NCBI RefSeq assembly: GCF_009932375.1
Contig: NZ_BLJG01000093.1
Span: 1-64,000 of the forward strand
Length of the DNA: 64,000 bases
DNA from: Pseudomonas juntendi
GTDB taxonomy: Bacteria > Pseudomonadota > Gammaproteobacteria > Pseudomonadales > Pseudomonadaceae
Direction: 5' to 3'
The notes below the pieces were generated by a model. It searched no databases, was not told the origin of the DNA, and saw only the letters and a program-made list of their open reading frames with translations. Position numbers and translations under genes: made by a program. Numbering within the stretch: position 1 is the first letter of the stretch; the number at the start of each line of letters is the position of its first letter. Below are positions 45,245 to 54,415 of the stretch, piece by piece.

Positions 45245-46225
45245 GCGACGGGCGCCACTGGCCACCGGCTGCGCGGGCAATGCACCCCAATCGCCCTGCC
45301 CGCCTTGTTCACCAGGGTTGCTGCCGGCCGGCTGTTCGGCCTGTTGCGGGGGGGCTGGCGGATTGGCCTGTGGCGCCACCCGGCGGCGATGGCGCAAGGC
45401 AAATTCGGCTACGGCCTCCACGTCGGTTTCTTCAATGGCTGCACCACCGCGCCAGGCACAGTGGGCGCGCGCCGCGCGCAGCCAGACCAGGTCGGCGCGC
45501 ACGCCATCCACGCCAGCAGCAAAACAGCGCTGGGTGATCCAGGCCAGTGCCTGGTCGTCCAGCGCAATGCCCGCCAGCACATGGCGCGCCGCCTGGCAGC
45601 GCTCGCGCAACTGCGCCTGCGCCTGCGCCCATTGCGCGCAAAAAGCCTGCGGGTCATGGTCGAAGGCCAGGCGCCGACGGATGATCTGCTGCCGGGCCGC
45701 AGGTTCGGGCAAACCTTGCAGGGCCACATTAAGGCCGAACCGGTCGAGCAACTGCGGGCGCAGTTCGCCTTCTTCCGGGTTCATGGTGCCGATCAGCACG
45801 AAGCGGGCGCTGTGGCGGTGCGAGATGCCGTCGCGCTCGACGCGGTTGGTACCGCTGGCGGCCACGTCAAGCAACAGGTCGACCAGGGTATCTGGCAGCA
45901 GGTTGACTTCATCCACATACAGCACGCCGCCATCGGCCTGGGCCAGTACCCCTGGGGAGAACTGAGCCTTGCCTTGGCCAAGCGCGGCGTCGAGGTCCAG
46001 GGTACCGACCAACCGTTCCTCACTGGCACCCAGCGGCAGGGTCACGAACGGGCCCTCACCCAGCAGGTCGGCCAGGCCACGGGCCAAGGTGCTCTTGGCC
46101 ATGCCGCGCGGGCCTTCGATCAGCACGCCGCCGATTTTCGGGTCGATGGCCGTCAGGCACAGGGCCAGCTTCAGGTCCTCGGCACCCACCACGGCCGCCA
46201 GCGGAAATTGTACGGGTTCACTCAT
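45215..46225 (-). CDS. chlI: ChlI-like AAA+ subunit of cobalt chelatase (zero-frame product)
   Basis: This 336-residue AAA+ ATPase starts at MSEPVQFPLAAVVGAEDLK, 1 nt after cobN. It has Walker A GPRGMAKSTLARGL, Walker B GGVLYVDEVNLL, sensor segment VLIGTMNPEEGELRPQLLDRFG and a C-terminal helical lid, then a Pro/Gln/Gly-rich tail (NPPAPPQQAEQPAGSNPGEQ). The tail would be the linker in the frameshifted ChlD-like form. With CobN it forms the ATP-driven chelatase that inserts cobalt into hydrogenobyrinate diamide in aerobic B12 synthesis. It replaces CobS in this gene set. Confidence 0.9.
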   Translation of the reverse strand: MSEPVQFPLAAVVGAEDLKLALCLTAIDPKIGGVLIEGPRGMAKSTLARGLADLLGEGPFVTLPLGASEERLVGTLDLDAALGQGKAQFSPGVLAQADGGVLYVDEVNLLPDTLVDLLLDVAASGTNRVERDGISHRHSARFVLIGTMNPEEGELRPQLLDRFGLNVALQGLPEPAARQQIIRRRLAFDHDPQAFCAQWAQAQAQLRERCQAARHVLAGIALDDQALAWITQRCFAAGVDGVRADLVWLRAARAHCAWRGGAAIEETDVEAVAEFALRHRRRVAPQANPPAPPQQAEQPAGSNPGEQGGQGDWGALPAQPVASGARREVPNWAKKP

Positions 46226-46226
46226 G

Positions 46227-49200
46227 TCAAGCCTGTTCCTCGCCGTCGAGCAGTTGCTCCTCAAGCGCTTCGCGGTAGTCACCAGGCGCTTGCCACAGGC
46301 CACGTTGCTGGGCCTCCAGCAGGCGCTCGGTAAGGTCACGCAAGGCCTCGGGGTTGTGCTCGCGCATGAAGTCGCGGGTGGCCGGGTCGAGCACATAGGC
46401 GTCGGCCAGCCCCTGGTAATGATGGTCGTCGATCAGGTGCGTGGTGGCGTCGAAGGCAAACAGGTTGTCCACCGTCGCCGCCATCTCGAAGGCGCCTTTG
46501 TAGCCATGTCGCTTGACCCCATCGATCCATTTGGGGTTCAACGCACGGGCGCGGATCACCCGGTTCAGCTCTTCTTTCAAGGTGCGGATGCGCGGCCGGT
46601 CCACCTGGCTGTGGTCACCGTGGTAACTGGCCACGCCGGCCCCGCCCAGGGTTTCCGAAGCCGCCAGCATGCCACCCTGGAACTGGTAGTAGTCGTTGGA
46701 ATCGAGCAGGTCGTGCTCGTGGTTGTCCTGGTTTTGCAACACCGCCTGGACCTTGGCCAGGCGCTGGGCGAACTGGGCGCGGGCCGGGGTGCCGTCATCG
46801 CTGCCGCCGTAGGCATAGCCGCCATGGTTGAGGTAGACCTCGGCCAGGTCTTCGCGGCTGTGCCACAGGCGGCCGTCGATGGCGTTCTGCACCCCGGCAC
46901 CGTAGGCGCCGGGTTTGGCCCCGAAGACCCGCCAGCCTGCCTCCCGAGCGGCCTGTTCGGCGCTTGCACCCTGGGCCTGCAGCGCAGCGCGCTCGGTGCG
47001 TACACGGGCAGCCAGGGGGTTGAGGTCGTCGGGCTCGTCCAGCGCCGCCACCGCTTGCACCGCGGCATCGAACAGGCGGATCAGGTTGCCGAAGGCATCG
47101 CGGAAGAACCCGGAAACGCGCAAGGTCACGTCCACCCGTGGGCGGTCGAGCAAACTCAGCGGCAAGATCTCGAAGTCATCGACCCGTTGGCTACCGCTGG
47201 CCCACACCGGCCGTACGCCCATCAGTGCCATGGCCTGGGCGATGTCGTCGCCGCCGGTACGCATGGTAGCGGTACCCCACACTGAAAGGCCCAACTGGCG
47301 CAGGTGGTCGCCATGGTCCTGCAGGTGGCGTTCAAGAATCAGGTTGGCCGAGGCGAAGCCCAGGCGCCAGGCCGTGGTGGTAGGCAGGTTGCGCACGTCC
47401 ACGGTATAGAAGTTACGGCCGGTGGGCAGCACATCGAGGCGGCCACGGCTGGGCGCGCCACTGGGCCCTGCCGGCACGAAGCGCCCGGCCAGCGCTGCCA
47501 GCAAGCCCTGCATTTCTGCGCTGCCGCAGGCATCCAGGCCCGGCGCCACCTCCATGCACAGGGCTTGCAGCACCGCATGCACGGGGTGCCATGCGGGGCT
47601 GTCAGGTAGCTGTGCACTGCCGGCCAGCGCCTGCTCGATCAGTTGCAGCGCCAATAGCTCCAGGCGCTCCCGCGTATCGCCACAGGTGCGCCATGCCTCG
47701 CTGGTTACCGCTTGCAACGGCTCGGGGCGGGCGCCCTGCCACGGCTGGCCGAGTTCGCAATCCAGTGGGTCGAAGCCGGGCACCAGCGCCTTGGCCAAGG
47801 TGCGTAGCAAGCTGGCATTGCCGCCTCGGCCATCGCCGCGCTCGACCCTGAGCAACGCCAGCAGCGTATCCAGCCGCAGGCGCCCGGCAGGCGATTGGCC
47901 AAACACATGCAGGCCGTCGCGGATCTGCGACTCCTTGAGGTCGCACAGGTAAGTGTCCAGGCGCGGCAGCCACACGGCAGCATCGTCCAGCTGCCCCTCC
48001 AGCTGCAGCTCGCGGTCGATATGGTTGACCTTGACCAGTTCGAGGATGTCGCGCTGCAACTCGCGCGCCCGCCGAGGGTCGAGCAGTTGCGCCTCATAGA
48101 ATTCGTCGGCCAGTTGCTCCAGGTGGCGCAACGGCCCGTAAGTCTCGGCACGGGTCAGCGGTGGCATGAGGTGATCGATGATCACCGCCTGGGTACGGCG
48201 CTTGGCCTGGGCGCCCTCACCGGGGTCGTTGACGATGAACGGGTAGATGTTCGGCAGCGGGCCGAGCAAGGCGTCCGGCCAGCACTGCGCCGACAGCCCT
48301 ACGCCCTTGCCTGGTAGCCATTCGAGGTTGCCGTGCTTGCCGACGTGTATCACCGCGTCGGCAGCGAAGGCATGGCGCAGCCAGAAGTGAAACGCCAGGT
48401 AACCATGTGGCGGCACCAGGTCGGGGTCGTGGTAGACCGCGCTGGGGTCCACCTGGTAGCCACGTGCCGGCTGGATGCCGACAAAGGTCAGGCCAAACCG
48501 CAGGCCGGCGACCATCAGCCGGCCACTGCGGAACATCGGGTCCTGCTGGGGTGGCCCCCACCGTTCCAGCACCGCCTGGCGGTTGGCTTCGGGCAGGCGC
48601 GCGAACGCAGCCTGGTAGTCGGCCAGGCTCAAGCTCTGGGCGCAAGGGCGCTGGTCGAGGTTGTCAAGGTCGTTGGTCACGCCACCGAGCAACTGCTGGA
48701 TCAGCTGCGTGCCACTGCCCGGCAGGTCGGCCACCGGGTAGCCTTCGGCTTGCAATGCCTTGAGGATGTTCAGGGCCGCAGCGGGCGTATCCAGGCCAAC
48801 ACCGTTGCCAATACGGCCATCCCGGGTCGGGTAGTTGGCCAGCACCAGGGCCACGCGCTTCTGCCCATTGGGCAGGCGCGCCAGCTCGACCCAACGGCGC
48901 GCCAGCTCGGCGACGAAGTCCATGCGTTCGGGGTGGGCGCGGTAGCACACCACGTCCGACTGGCTGCGCTCGCTGCGCCAGGCCATGTCCTTGAAACTGA
49001 CCGGCCGGGTGATGATGCGCCCGTCCAGTTCGGGCAAGGCTATGTGCATGGCCAGGTCGCGCGCACCCAGGCCCTGTTCGCTGGCTTCCCAGCCGGGCTG
49101 GTTGTCCTGCGCGCAAATGGCCTGCAACACCGGGATATCACGGCGGAACGGGCGCAGGTTGGGGCGTTCGGGGCTGGAGAGGGCAAAACCGGTGGTGTTG

Positions 49201-49988
49201 ACCAGCACCTCGGCGCCGACCTCGTCCAGCCAGGCTTCGACCTGCTCCAGGCAGGCGCTTTCCTTCAGGCTGGCCACGGCGATCGGCAATGGATTCAGAC
49301 CGGCCGCCTGCAGGCGCTGGCAGAACACGTCGATGAACGCGGTGTTGGCCGCTTGCAGGTGCGAGCGGTAGAACAGCAGCGGCGCTACCGGGTGTTCGGG
49401 GTGCCACTGCGGGTACCAGTCTTCCAGCGCCGCGCTGCCCTTTTGTGGGTGGTACACCGCCGTGCGCGGCAACGGCTGCGGCTCGTCCCAGGCATAGTCG
49501 CGGCCCAGCCACTGGCTGGCCAGGCAGTTGAACAGGTTGATGGCGTTGGCCTTGCCGCCTTGGCGCAGGTAGTGCCACAGGCGTTCGGCCTGCGCGCCGG
49601 TGACGTTGCCCAGGCTGGTCAGTTCCGGGTCCGGGCGGTCGTCGCCCGGCACCAGGATCAGCTGCACGCCACGGGCTGCCAGTTCGACCAGTTGTTCTAC
49701 GCCATAGCGCCAATAACCGACGCCACCGTGCAGCGACACCAGGATGACCTTGGCATGGCGCAGCACCTGGTCAACGTACAGGTCGACCGAGGCGTGGTTC
49801 TGCACCTGCATCGGGTTGGCCAGGCGCAGGCTGGGGAAGCCTGCGGGCAATTGCTCGGCCGTGTCGGCCAGCAATGCCAGGTGAGAATCGCCGCTGCAGA
49901 GTATCACCAGTTCGGCGGGTGTCTGGCCAAGGTCGGCGATGCTGTCATCCGGCACAAAGCCGCCGGGCTGGGTCCGCAGCAGGTGCAT
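46227..49988 (-). CDS. cobN: Cobaltochelatase large subunit CobN
   Basis: This 1253-residue protein has typical CobN/BchH segments: VILVSLHGGVGYWRYGVEQL, HVGKHGNLEWLPGKG and DGVKRHGYKGAFEMAATVD. It binds the corrin ring and cobalt. The ATG is 4 nt after cobW and the stop is 1 nt before chlI, giving a tight operon under the cobalamin riboswitch. The length is normal for the family, with no sign of disruption. Confidence 0.95.
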   Translation of the reverse strand: MHLLRTQPGGFVPDDSIADLGQTPAELVILCSGDSHLALLADTAEQLPAGFPSLRLANPMQVQNHASVDLYVDQVLRHAKVILVSLHGGVGYWRYGVEQLVELAARGVQLILVPGDDRPDPELTSLGNVTGAQAERLWHYLRQGGKANAINLFNCLASQWLGRDYAWDEPQPLPRTAVYHPQKGSAALEDWYPQWHPEHPVAPLLFYRSHLQAANTAFIDVFCQRLQAAGLNPLPIAVASLKESACLEQVEAWLDEVGAEVLVNTTGFALSSPERPNLRPFRRDIPVLQAICAQDNQPGWEASEQGLGARDLAMHIALPELDGRIITRPVSFKDMAWRSERSQSDVVCYRAHPERMDFVAELARRWVELARLPNGQKRVALVLANYPTRDGRIGNGVGLDTPAAALNILKALQAEGYPVADLPGSGTQLIQQLLGGVTNDLDNLDQRPCAQSLSLADYQAAFARLPEANRQAVLERWGPPQQDPMFRSGRLMVAGLRFGLTFVGIQPARGYQVDPSAVYHDPDLVPPHGYLAFHFWLRHAFAADAVIHVGKHGNLEWLPGKGVGLSAQCWPDALLGPLPNIYPFIVNDPGEGAQAKRRTQAVIIDHLMPPLTRAETYGPLRHLEQLADEFYEAQLLDPRRARELQRDILELVKVNHIDRELQLEGQLDDAAVWLPRLDTYLCDLKESQIRDGLHVFGQSPAGRLRLDTLLALLRVERGDGRGGNASLLRTLAKALVPGFDPLDCELGQPWQGARPEPLQAVTSEAWRTCGDTRERLELLALQLIEQALAGSAQLPDSPAWHPVHAVLQALCMEVAPGLDACGSAEMQGLLAALAGRFVPAGPSGAPSRGRLDVLPTGRNFYTVDVRNLPTTTAWRLGFASANLILERHLQDHGDHLRQLGLSVWGTATMRTGGDDIAQAMALMGVRPVWASGSQRVDDFEILPLSLLDRPRVDVTLRVSGFFRDAFGNLIRLFDAAVQAVAALDEPDDLNPLAARVRTERAALQAQGASAEQAAREAGWRVFGAKPGAYGAGVQNAIDGRLWHSREDLAEVYLNHGGYAYGGSDDGTPARAQFAQRLAKVQAVLQNQDNHEHDLLDSNDYYQFQGGMLAASETLGGAGVASYHGDHSQVDRPRIRTLKEELNRVIRARALNPKWIDGVKRHGYKGAFEMAATVDNLFAFDATTHLIDDHHYQGLADAYVLDPATRDFMREHNPEALRDLTERLLEAQQRGLWQAPGDYREALEEQLLDGEEQA

Positions 49989-49991
49989 GGG

Positions 49992-51059
49992 TCAGGCGCC
50001 CAAGGCCTGGCGCAGGCGCGCTTCCAGCTGGGCCGCATCAAGGTCCTGGCCGATCAGCACCAGGCGGGTGATGCGCGGCTCGTCGGCACGCCAGGCACGA
50101 TCGAAGTGCTTGTCGAAACGGGTACCCACGCCTTGCACCAGCAGGCGCATCGGCTTGCCCGGGATGGCAGCGAAGCCTTTGGCACGCAGGATGCCGAACT
50201 CCACCACCAGCTGGGTCAGGGCGTCGAGCAGCAGGCTTTCGTCGGCTTCCGGCAGGTCGATGGAGATGGAGTCGAAGGCGTCGTGGTCATGATCGTCATG
50301 GTCGTCGCCGTCGTGGTGCGAGTCGTGGTGGGTACGGCGGCCATCGATGTGCGCCTCGGACTCGGCGCCCACGCCCAGCAGCACTTCCAGTGGCAGCTTG
50401 CCGCTGCTGGCTTCGACCACTTTCACCGCCGGCGGCAGTTCTTCGGCGACTTCGGCACGCACCTTGGCCAGGCCTTCGGCGTTGATCAAGTCAGCCTTGT
50501 TCAATACCACCAGGTCAGCGCTGGCGAGCTGGTCGGCGAACAGCTCATGCAGGGGCGACTCGTGGTCCAGGTTGGGGTCCAGCTTGCGCTGCGCATCGAC
50601 CTGGTCCGGGTAGGCGGCAAAGGTGCCGGCAGCCACCGCCGGGCTGTCGACCACGGTGATCACGGCGTCGACGGTGCAGGCGTTGCGGATTTCCGGCCAC
50701 TGGAAGGCCTGCACCAGCGGTTTGGGCAGGGCCAGGCCGCTAGTCTCGATCAGGATGTGGTCCAGGTCGCCACGGCGTGCCACCAGCTCGCGCATCACCG
50801 GGAAGAATTCTTCCTGCACGGTGCAGCACAAGCAGCCGTTGGCCAGCTCGTAAACGCGGCCGGTGGCCTCCTCTTCAGTGCAACCGATGCTGCATTGCTT
50901 GAGGATTTCGCCATCGATGCCCAGTTCGCCGAACTCGTTGACGATGACCGCGATGCGGCGGCCCTGGGCGTTGTCGAGCATGTGGCGCAGCAACGTGGTC
51001 TTGCCCGAGCCGAGAAAGCCGGTAACGATGGTAACGGGGAGCTTGGCCAGTGTTTTCAT
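49992..51059 (-). CDS. cobW: CobW metal-chaperone GTPase
   Basis: This 355-residue G3E GTPase starts at MKTLAKLPVTIVTGFLGSGK with Walker A GFLGSGKTTLL. It has the GCLCC metal motif, NKAD for guanine and a His/Asp-rich loop (THHDSHHDGDDHDDHDHD) between the domains. It is thought to deliver Co(II) to the chelatase. It is the first gene after the riboswitch. Confidence 0.95.
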   Translation of the reverse strand: MKTLAKLPVTIVTGFLGSGKTTLLRHMLDNAQGRRIAVIVNEFGELGIDGEILKQCSIGCTEEEATGRVYELANGCLCCTVQEEFFPVMRELVARRGDLDHILIETSGLALPKPLVQAFQWPEIRNACTVDAVITVVDSPAVAAGTFAAYPDQVDAQRKLDPNLDHESPLHELFADQLASADLVVLNKADLINAEGLAKVRAEVAEELPPAVKVVEASSGKLPLEVLLGVGAESEAHIDGRRTHHDSHHDGDDHDDHDHDAFDSISIDLPEADESLLLDALTQLVVEFGILRAKGFAAIPGKPMRLLVQGVGTRFDKHFDRAWRADEPRITRLVLIGQDLDAAQLEARLRQALGA

Positions 51060-51171
51060 GTCGCAGTGCCCTTGGCAGTATGGCGCGGGCATGCAGGACG
51101 ACAGCCACCGGCCAGGCCGGCCGGGCTTGTTCGCCACCGGATCACCCCGCCCGGTTGAAAGTCGAAAACGT

Positions 51172-51357
51172 GACGAGGCAGGTCTCCTGGCTTGCACCGT
51201 TCCAGTTGCCTGCCACGGCAGCAGTCTGGCGGGATGACGCCTTCCCGCGCGTTGGCGCAGTGGCTGTGTCGATCCGTTGTCGGTGCTTACAGTTGCGGGG
51301 GCAGCCGCGGCTTGTACCGCGTTCCCGTCTTAGCTTCGGCCTGGCCGAAGAACCTCG
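51172..51357 (-). ncRNA. Cobalamin riboswitch upstream of cobW
   Basis: On the minus strand the leader holds the conserved order GGGAACGCGG (near 51326), CCGCAACTGTAAGC, GCCACTG (near 51260) and the B12 box AGCCAGGAGACCTGCC (51192-51177). The 5' GGTTCTTCGGCC stem at 51354 closes the element. It should repress cobW-cobN-chlID when adenosylcobalamin is plentiful. Confidence 0.92.
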
Positions 51358-51365
51358 AAGTGGCA

Positions 51366-51394
51366 AGGCTACGCAGTGGTTGGCGGGTGGTCAA
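51366..51394 (-). promoter_or_regulatory. Candidate promoter of the cobW operon
   Basis: On the minus strand TTGACC (51394-51389), a 17-bp spacer and TAGCCT (51371-51366) place the transcript start a few bases before the riboswitch. The -35 box matches 5 of 6, the -10 box only 3 of 6. Confidence 0.4.
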
Positions 51395-51437
51395 CCGTTG
51401 GCTCGCCTCGATTCTTTCAGCGCCTGTGAGATCGAGC

Positions 51438-52220
51438 GCCGCCCGCATGCAGCGCAGCTGCGCCCGCCTGCTGATGCCGCAGGTGCCGACCGATGTGTTC
51501 ATCGAGGCGTGCAAGCAAGTGGTCAAGGCCAACGAAAAGTTCGTGCCACCGCATGGTAAAGGCGCCCTGTACCTGCGCCCGTTCGTCATCGGCACCGGCG
51601 ACAACATTGGCGTGCGCACCGCTCCCGAGTTCATCTTCTCGGTTTTCGCCATTCCGGTTGGCTCGTACTTCAAGGGCGGCATGAAGCCGCACAACTTCCA
51701 GATCTCCAGCTTCGACCGTGCAGCACCGCAGGGCACCGGTGCCGCCAAGGTCGGTGGCAATTACGCTGCCAGCCTGCAGCCAGGTGCCGAAGCGAAGAAA
51801 GCCAACTTCGCCGACGCCATCTACCTCGACCCGCTGACCCACACCAAGATTGAAGAAGTCGGCTCGGCCAACTTCTTCGGCATTACCGCCAACAATGAGT
51901 TCGTCACGCCTAAATCGGCCTCGGTGCTGCCAGGCATCACCCGCCTGTCGCTGATGGAGCTGGCACAATCGCGCCTGGGCCTGACCGTGGTCGAAGGTGA
52001 CGTGGAAATCAGCAAGCTGGACCGCTTCGTCGAAGCCGGCGCCTGCGGTACTGCTGCGGTGATCACCCCGATTGGTGGCATCGAGTACAACGGCAAGCTG
52101 CACGTGTTCCACGACCTGGAGAAGGTCGGCCCGGTCACGCAGAAGCTCTACAATGAGCTGACCGGCATCCAGAGCGGTGATGTGGAAGCACCGGCTGGCT
52201 GGATCGTCAAAGTCGCCTGA
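51438..52220 (+). pseudogene. 5'-truncated branched-chain aminotransferase (ilvE) remnant
   Basis: Similarity to IlvE starts abruptly at AARMQRSCARLLMP and runs to the normal end (GDVEAPAGWIVKVA). It includes the PLP lysine region GTGAAKVGGNYAASL and EVGSANFFGI. About 80 N-terminal residues that form half of the small domain are gone; in their place the frame reads into the cobW promoter and riboswitch on the other strand. Internal ATGs exist (51447) but there is no good ribosome binding site. I expect no normal enzyme. The coding part itself has no frameshift, so the loss may be recent, or a shortened protein may be kept. Confidence 0.8.
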
Positions 52221-52236
52221 AACGCTTTTGCGGTAC

Positions 52237-52275
52237 AAAAAACGGGGCATGCCATCGCTGGCATGCCCCGTTTTT
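52237..52275 (+). terminator. Strong Rho-independent terminator after the ilvE remnant
   Basis: CGGGGCATGCCA-TCGC-TGGCATGCCCCG is preceded by a run of A and followed by TTTTT: a 12-bp perfect stem, usable in both directions. It shows the lost gene was once a functioning transcription unit. Confidence 0.9.
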
Positions 52276-52450
52276 CATGGATCGAGCCACCAGGCGGCAG
52301 CCTGCAAGGTTTGAGCTTCTGCGCGTCAATGGCCAGGGCGCCGTGCATCAATAGTCACTATCGAGAGGGGCAATTTCTACCAGGCGCGACAACCACATAA
52401 CCTAGCTCCATCGCCTCGCCACCTACACCCTTGGCCCCTGGAGCTACCTG

Positions 52451-52702
52451 ATGAACACCCTGGCCCGCTTGCTGACTGCCACGCTTGCCCTGCTTACCCT
52501 CGCCATCAGCAGCGGCTGTGCCAGCCACCCTGAACTGCGCCCGTACAGCGCCGACGAAACCCGCCAGTTACAGCTGGAGGCCTTGCAGCGCCGCGGTCTG
52601 TCGCTGGACGACTATGAGCAGCAACGCCGGGTGATCCAGCGTGCAGGCAACCTGCCGGTGGTGACCGAGGCAGCCGATGCCGACCGTTCGACCAAAGGCT
52701 GA
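52451..52702 (+). CDS. Small lipoprotein
   Basis: This 83-residue protein has an N-terminal hydrophobic segment and Cys at ISSGCASHPE, a slightly irregular lipobox. The mature part is short and charged with a helical stretch (ETRQLQLEALQRRG, LDDYEQQRRVIQRAG). I do not recognise a specific family. It is likely anchored to a membrane leaflet facing the periplasm. Confidence 0.7.
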   Translation: MNTLARLLTATLALLTLAISSGCASHPELRPYSADETRQLQLEALQRRGLSLDDYEQQRRVIQRAGNLPVVTEAADADRSTKG

Positions 52703-52783
52703 ACCCGCCGCTACATGGTTTTCAGCGGCCGCTCGGGCAGGTATCCTTGAACGCTCTACCGTAAGCCCTCCAGGACGGTGACC

Positions 52784-53503
52784 ATGTTCAGGCCCCTGCT
52801 GTTGCTGAGCATTGCCCTGCTGTTCAGCCCCCCTCTGCTGGCCCAGCAGATGAAGCGCCAACTGGGCGATTTCGACTTTACACTCGGCACCACCCCTTCC
52901 CGCAGCATGGCCCAAGGGTTGATTTCACCCACGGCGGTCGGCGCGTTTCATGGCGGCATGGATTTCAGCCACCCCAGTGGGCTGTACGTCGGCCAATATG
53001 CCCCGAGCATGGGGGTGACGGCTAACTCGACCCTGCGCCTGGACAGCTACATGGGCTACAAGCACCACTTCGACAGCACCTTGGGCTATGAAGTGGGGTT
53101 GATCCACTACAGCCAGCCAAACATCGCCGGCGCCGAGAGCGTAGCCCTGTATGGGGGAGTGTCGGTGCTGGGCAGCCGGTTCGGCGGTGCACTGCGCGAC
53201 AACCCCGACAACCGCACCGGTACGCTGTTCGCCGATTTTGGCCAACTGCCCTTGTTCGATGTCGACCTCACCGTCAAACTCGCCCATCATCGCCTGGGCA
53301 CACCCTTCACCATCGGCGATGGCAGCCAGGTGAATGCCTTTTCCGACTGGTCGCTGGAACTGTCGCGCCCTTGGCTAGGCATCGACCTGAACCTGATCTA
53401 CAGCAACTCGAGCCTCAGTGGCACCAGCTGTGACGCCTACTCAGGCATGAACACCTATTGCGACAGCGTGGTCACCCTCAAGGCCCAGCGCAGCTTTTTC
53501 TAG
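52784..53503 (+). CDS. TorF-family putative outer-membrane porin
   Basis: The ATG at 52784 has AGGA 8 nt upstream; 239 residues. A signal peptide (MFRPLLLLSIALLFSPPLLA) is followed by alternating amphipathic strands (YMGYKHHFDSTLGYEVGLIHY, in parts) and a C-terminal Phe (AQRSFF), as in the CHP02001/TorF group of small barrels. Two Cys near the end (SCDAYSGMNTYC) may form a disulfide. Substrate unknown. Confidence 0.75.
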   Translation: MFRPLLLLSIALLFSPPLLAQQMKRQLGDFDFTLGTTPSRSMAQGLISPTAVGAFHGGMDFSHPSGLYVGQYAPSMGVTANSTLRLDSYMGYKHHFDSTLGYEVGLIHYSQPNIAGAESVALYGGVSVLGSRFGGALRDNPDNRTGTLFADFGQLPLFDVDLTVKLAHHRLGTPFTIGDGSQVNAFSDWSLELSRPWLGIDLNLIYSNSSLSGTSCDAYSGMNTYCDSVVTLKAQRSFF

Positions 53504-53510
53504 GCTTTTC

Positions 53511-53921
53511 CTACAGGGCCTGGCGGCGCGGCACCAGCGCCAGCGTAATACCGCCCAGCACTACCACACTGGCGAGCAACAAACGCAGCGATAACGGCTC
53601 GCCGATCAGCGCAACCCCGCCCAACCCCGCCAGCACCGGCACACTCAGTTGCAGGGTCGCCGCCTGTTGCGCACTGACCTGCCGCACCACGCCATACCAC
53701 ACGGCATAACCGGGTCCGGAAGCCAGCACACCGGAGCCCAGGGCGAACAGCAAGCCACCGGCACTAAGGTGTGGCCCGGCCCCCAGCAACAGCAGCGGTG
53801 CCAGCACCACCAGCCAGGGCAGGCTGCGGGCAAAGTTGCCGGCCGTGTCGGCCAGCGGCCTGGGCGACCCTCTGCCGAGCAAGGTGTACGCCCCCCAGGG
53901 GATGCCAGAAGGTACTCGAGG
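53511..53921 (-). pseudogene. 5'-truncated EamA/DMT transporter remnant
   Basis: The frame encodes the second half of a drug/metabolite transporter: SGIPWGAYTLLGRGS and GNFARSLPWLVVL, then four membrane segments ending LALVPRRQAL. A stop codon sits in frame at 53922-53924 and the first five or so membrane segments are missing, so a normal roughly 290-residue protein has been reduced to about 136. It is not expected to work. The break lies near the start of the next gene's leader. Confidence 0.75.
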
Positions 53922-54045
53922 TCAAGTAGGTCGTTTCCTACAAACAGATGAAATTGTTGAACACCTCGTTCGTTTTCACAACTTGCGCATCCCGGTAAGG
54001 TGCACGGCACGGCACGGACGCTTTATCGCAACCAAGGACAAAACC

Positions 54046-54357
54046 ATGAGCAAATTCGATTTTCAGTTGGCTTACACCGTCGAAGGGGATGAGGCAGATG
54101 CGGCGAAGGCACGTACGTACCTTCGCGAGAAAACCGGCCTGGAAACCGTCGAGCACATCGAGACCACCTTGCTTGGGGTGGTCACGCTCGAGGCCGCGAC
54201 GCTTGCCGACCGCCAGAAGGATGCCGAGCGCGTATTCCACGCATTCATACACGATGCGTTGAAGACGCTGGGCGTGCTGTCCACCGTGAAGTTCTACGGC
54301 TGCCTGATGGTGAACGGCCTCGGCCCCGCCATTCGCTTCAACGTGCTGCCCAAATGA
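54046..54357 (+). CDS. Hypothetical 103-residue protein
   Basis: It starts at MSKFDFQLAYTVEGDEADA with AAGGA 7 nt upstream. It is soluble, mixed alpha/beta, with KARTYLREKTGLETVEHIETTLLGVVTLEA and a hydrophobic end (FYGCLMVNGLGPAIRFNVLP, in parts). I do not recognise the family. It follows directly after the truncated transporter and may have arrived with the event that broke that gene. Confidence 0.65.
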   Translation: MSKFDFQLAYTVEGDEADAAKARTYLREKTGLETVEHIETTLLGVVTLEAATLADRQKDAERVFHAFIHDALKTLGVLSTVKFYGCLMVNGLGPAIRFNVLPK

Positions 54358-54379
54358 CCGCTGGAAAGTGACCGCTGAC

Positions 54380-54407
54380 GGTATCAGGCGCGCGAGCGCC
54401 TGATACC
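54380..54407. terminator. Hairpin between convergent small genes
   Basis: GGTATCAGGCGC-GCGA-GCGCCTGATACC: a 12-bp perfect stem. A T-run follows 9 nt later on the plus strand. Confidence 0.6.
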
Positions 54408-54415
54408 CGTGCCTG

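Noticed and set aside
44547-45290. Independent VWA gene starting at the ATG at 45290
   Set aside because: The start lies within chlI without a good ribosome binding site and its first 70 residues are not domain-like; the slip signal explains expression better, though reinitiation cannot be excluded.
48333-51158. A 941-codon open frame on the plus strand across cobN and cobW
   Set aside because: It is antisense to two well-recognised genes; long antisense frames are normal in this high-GC codon usage, and the translation shows no domain.
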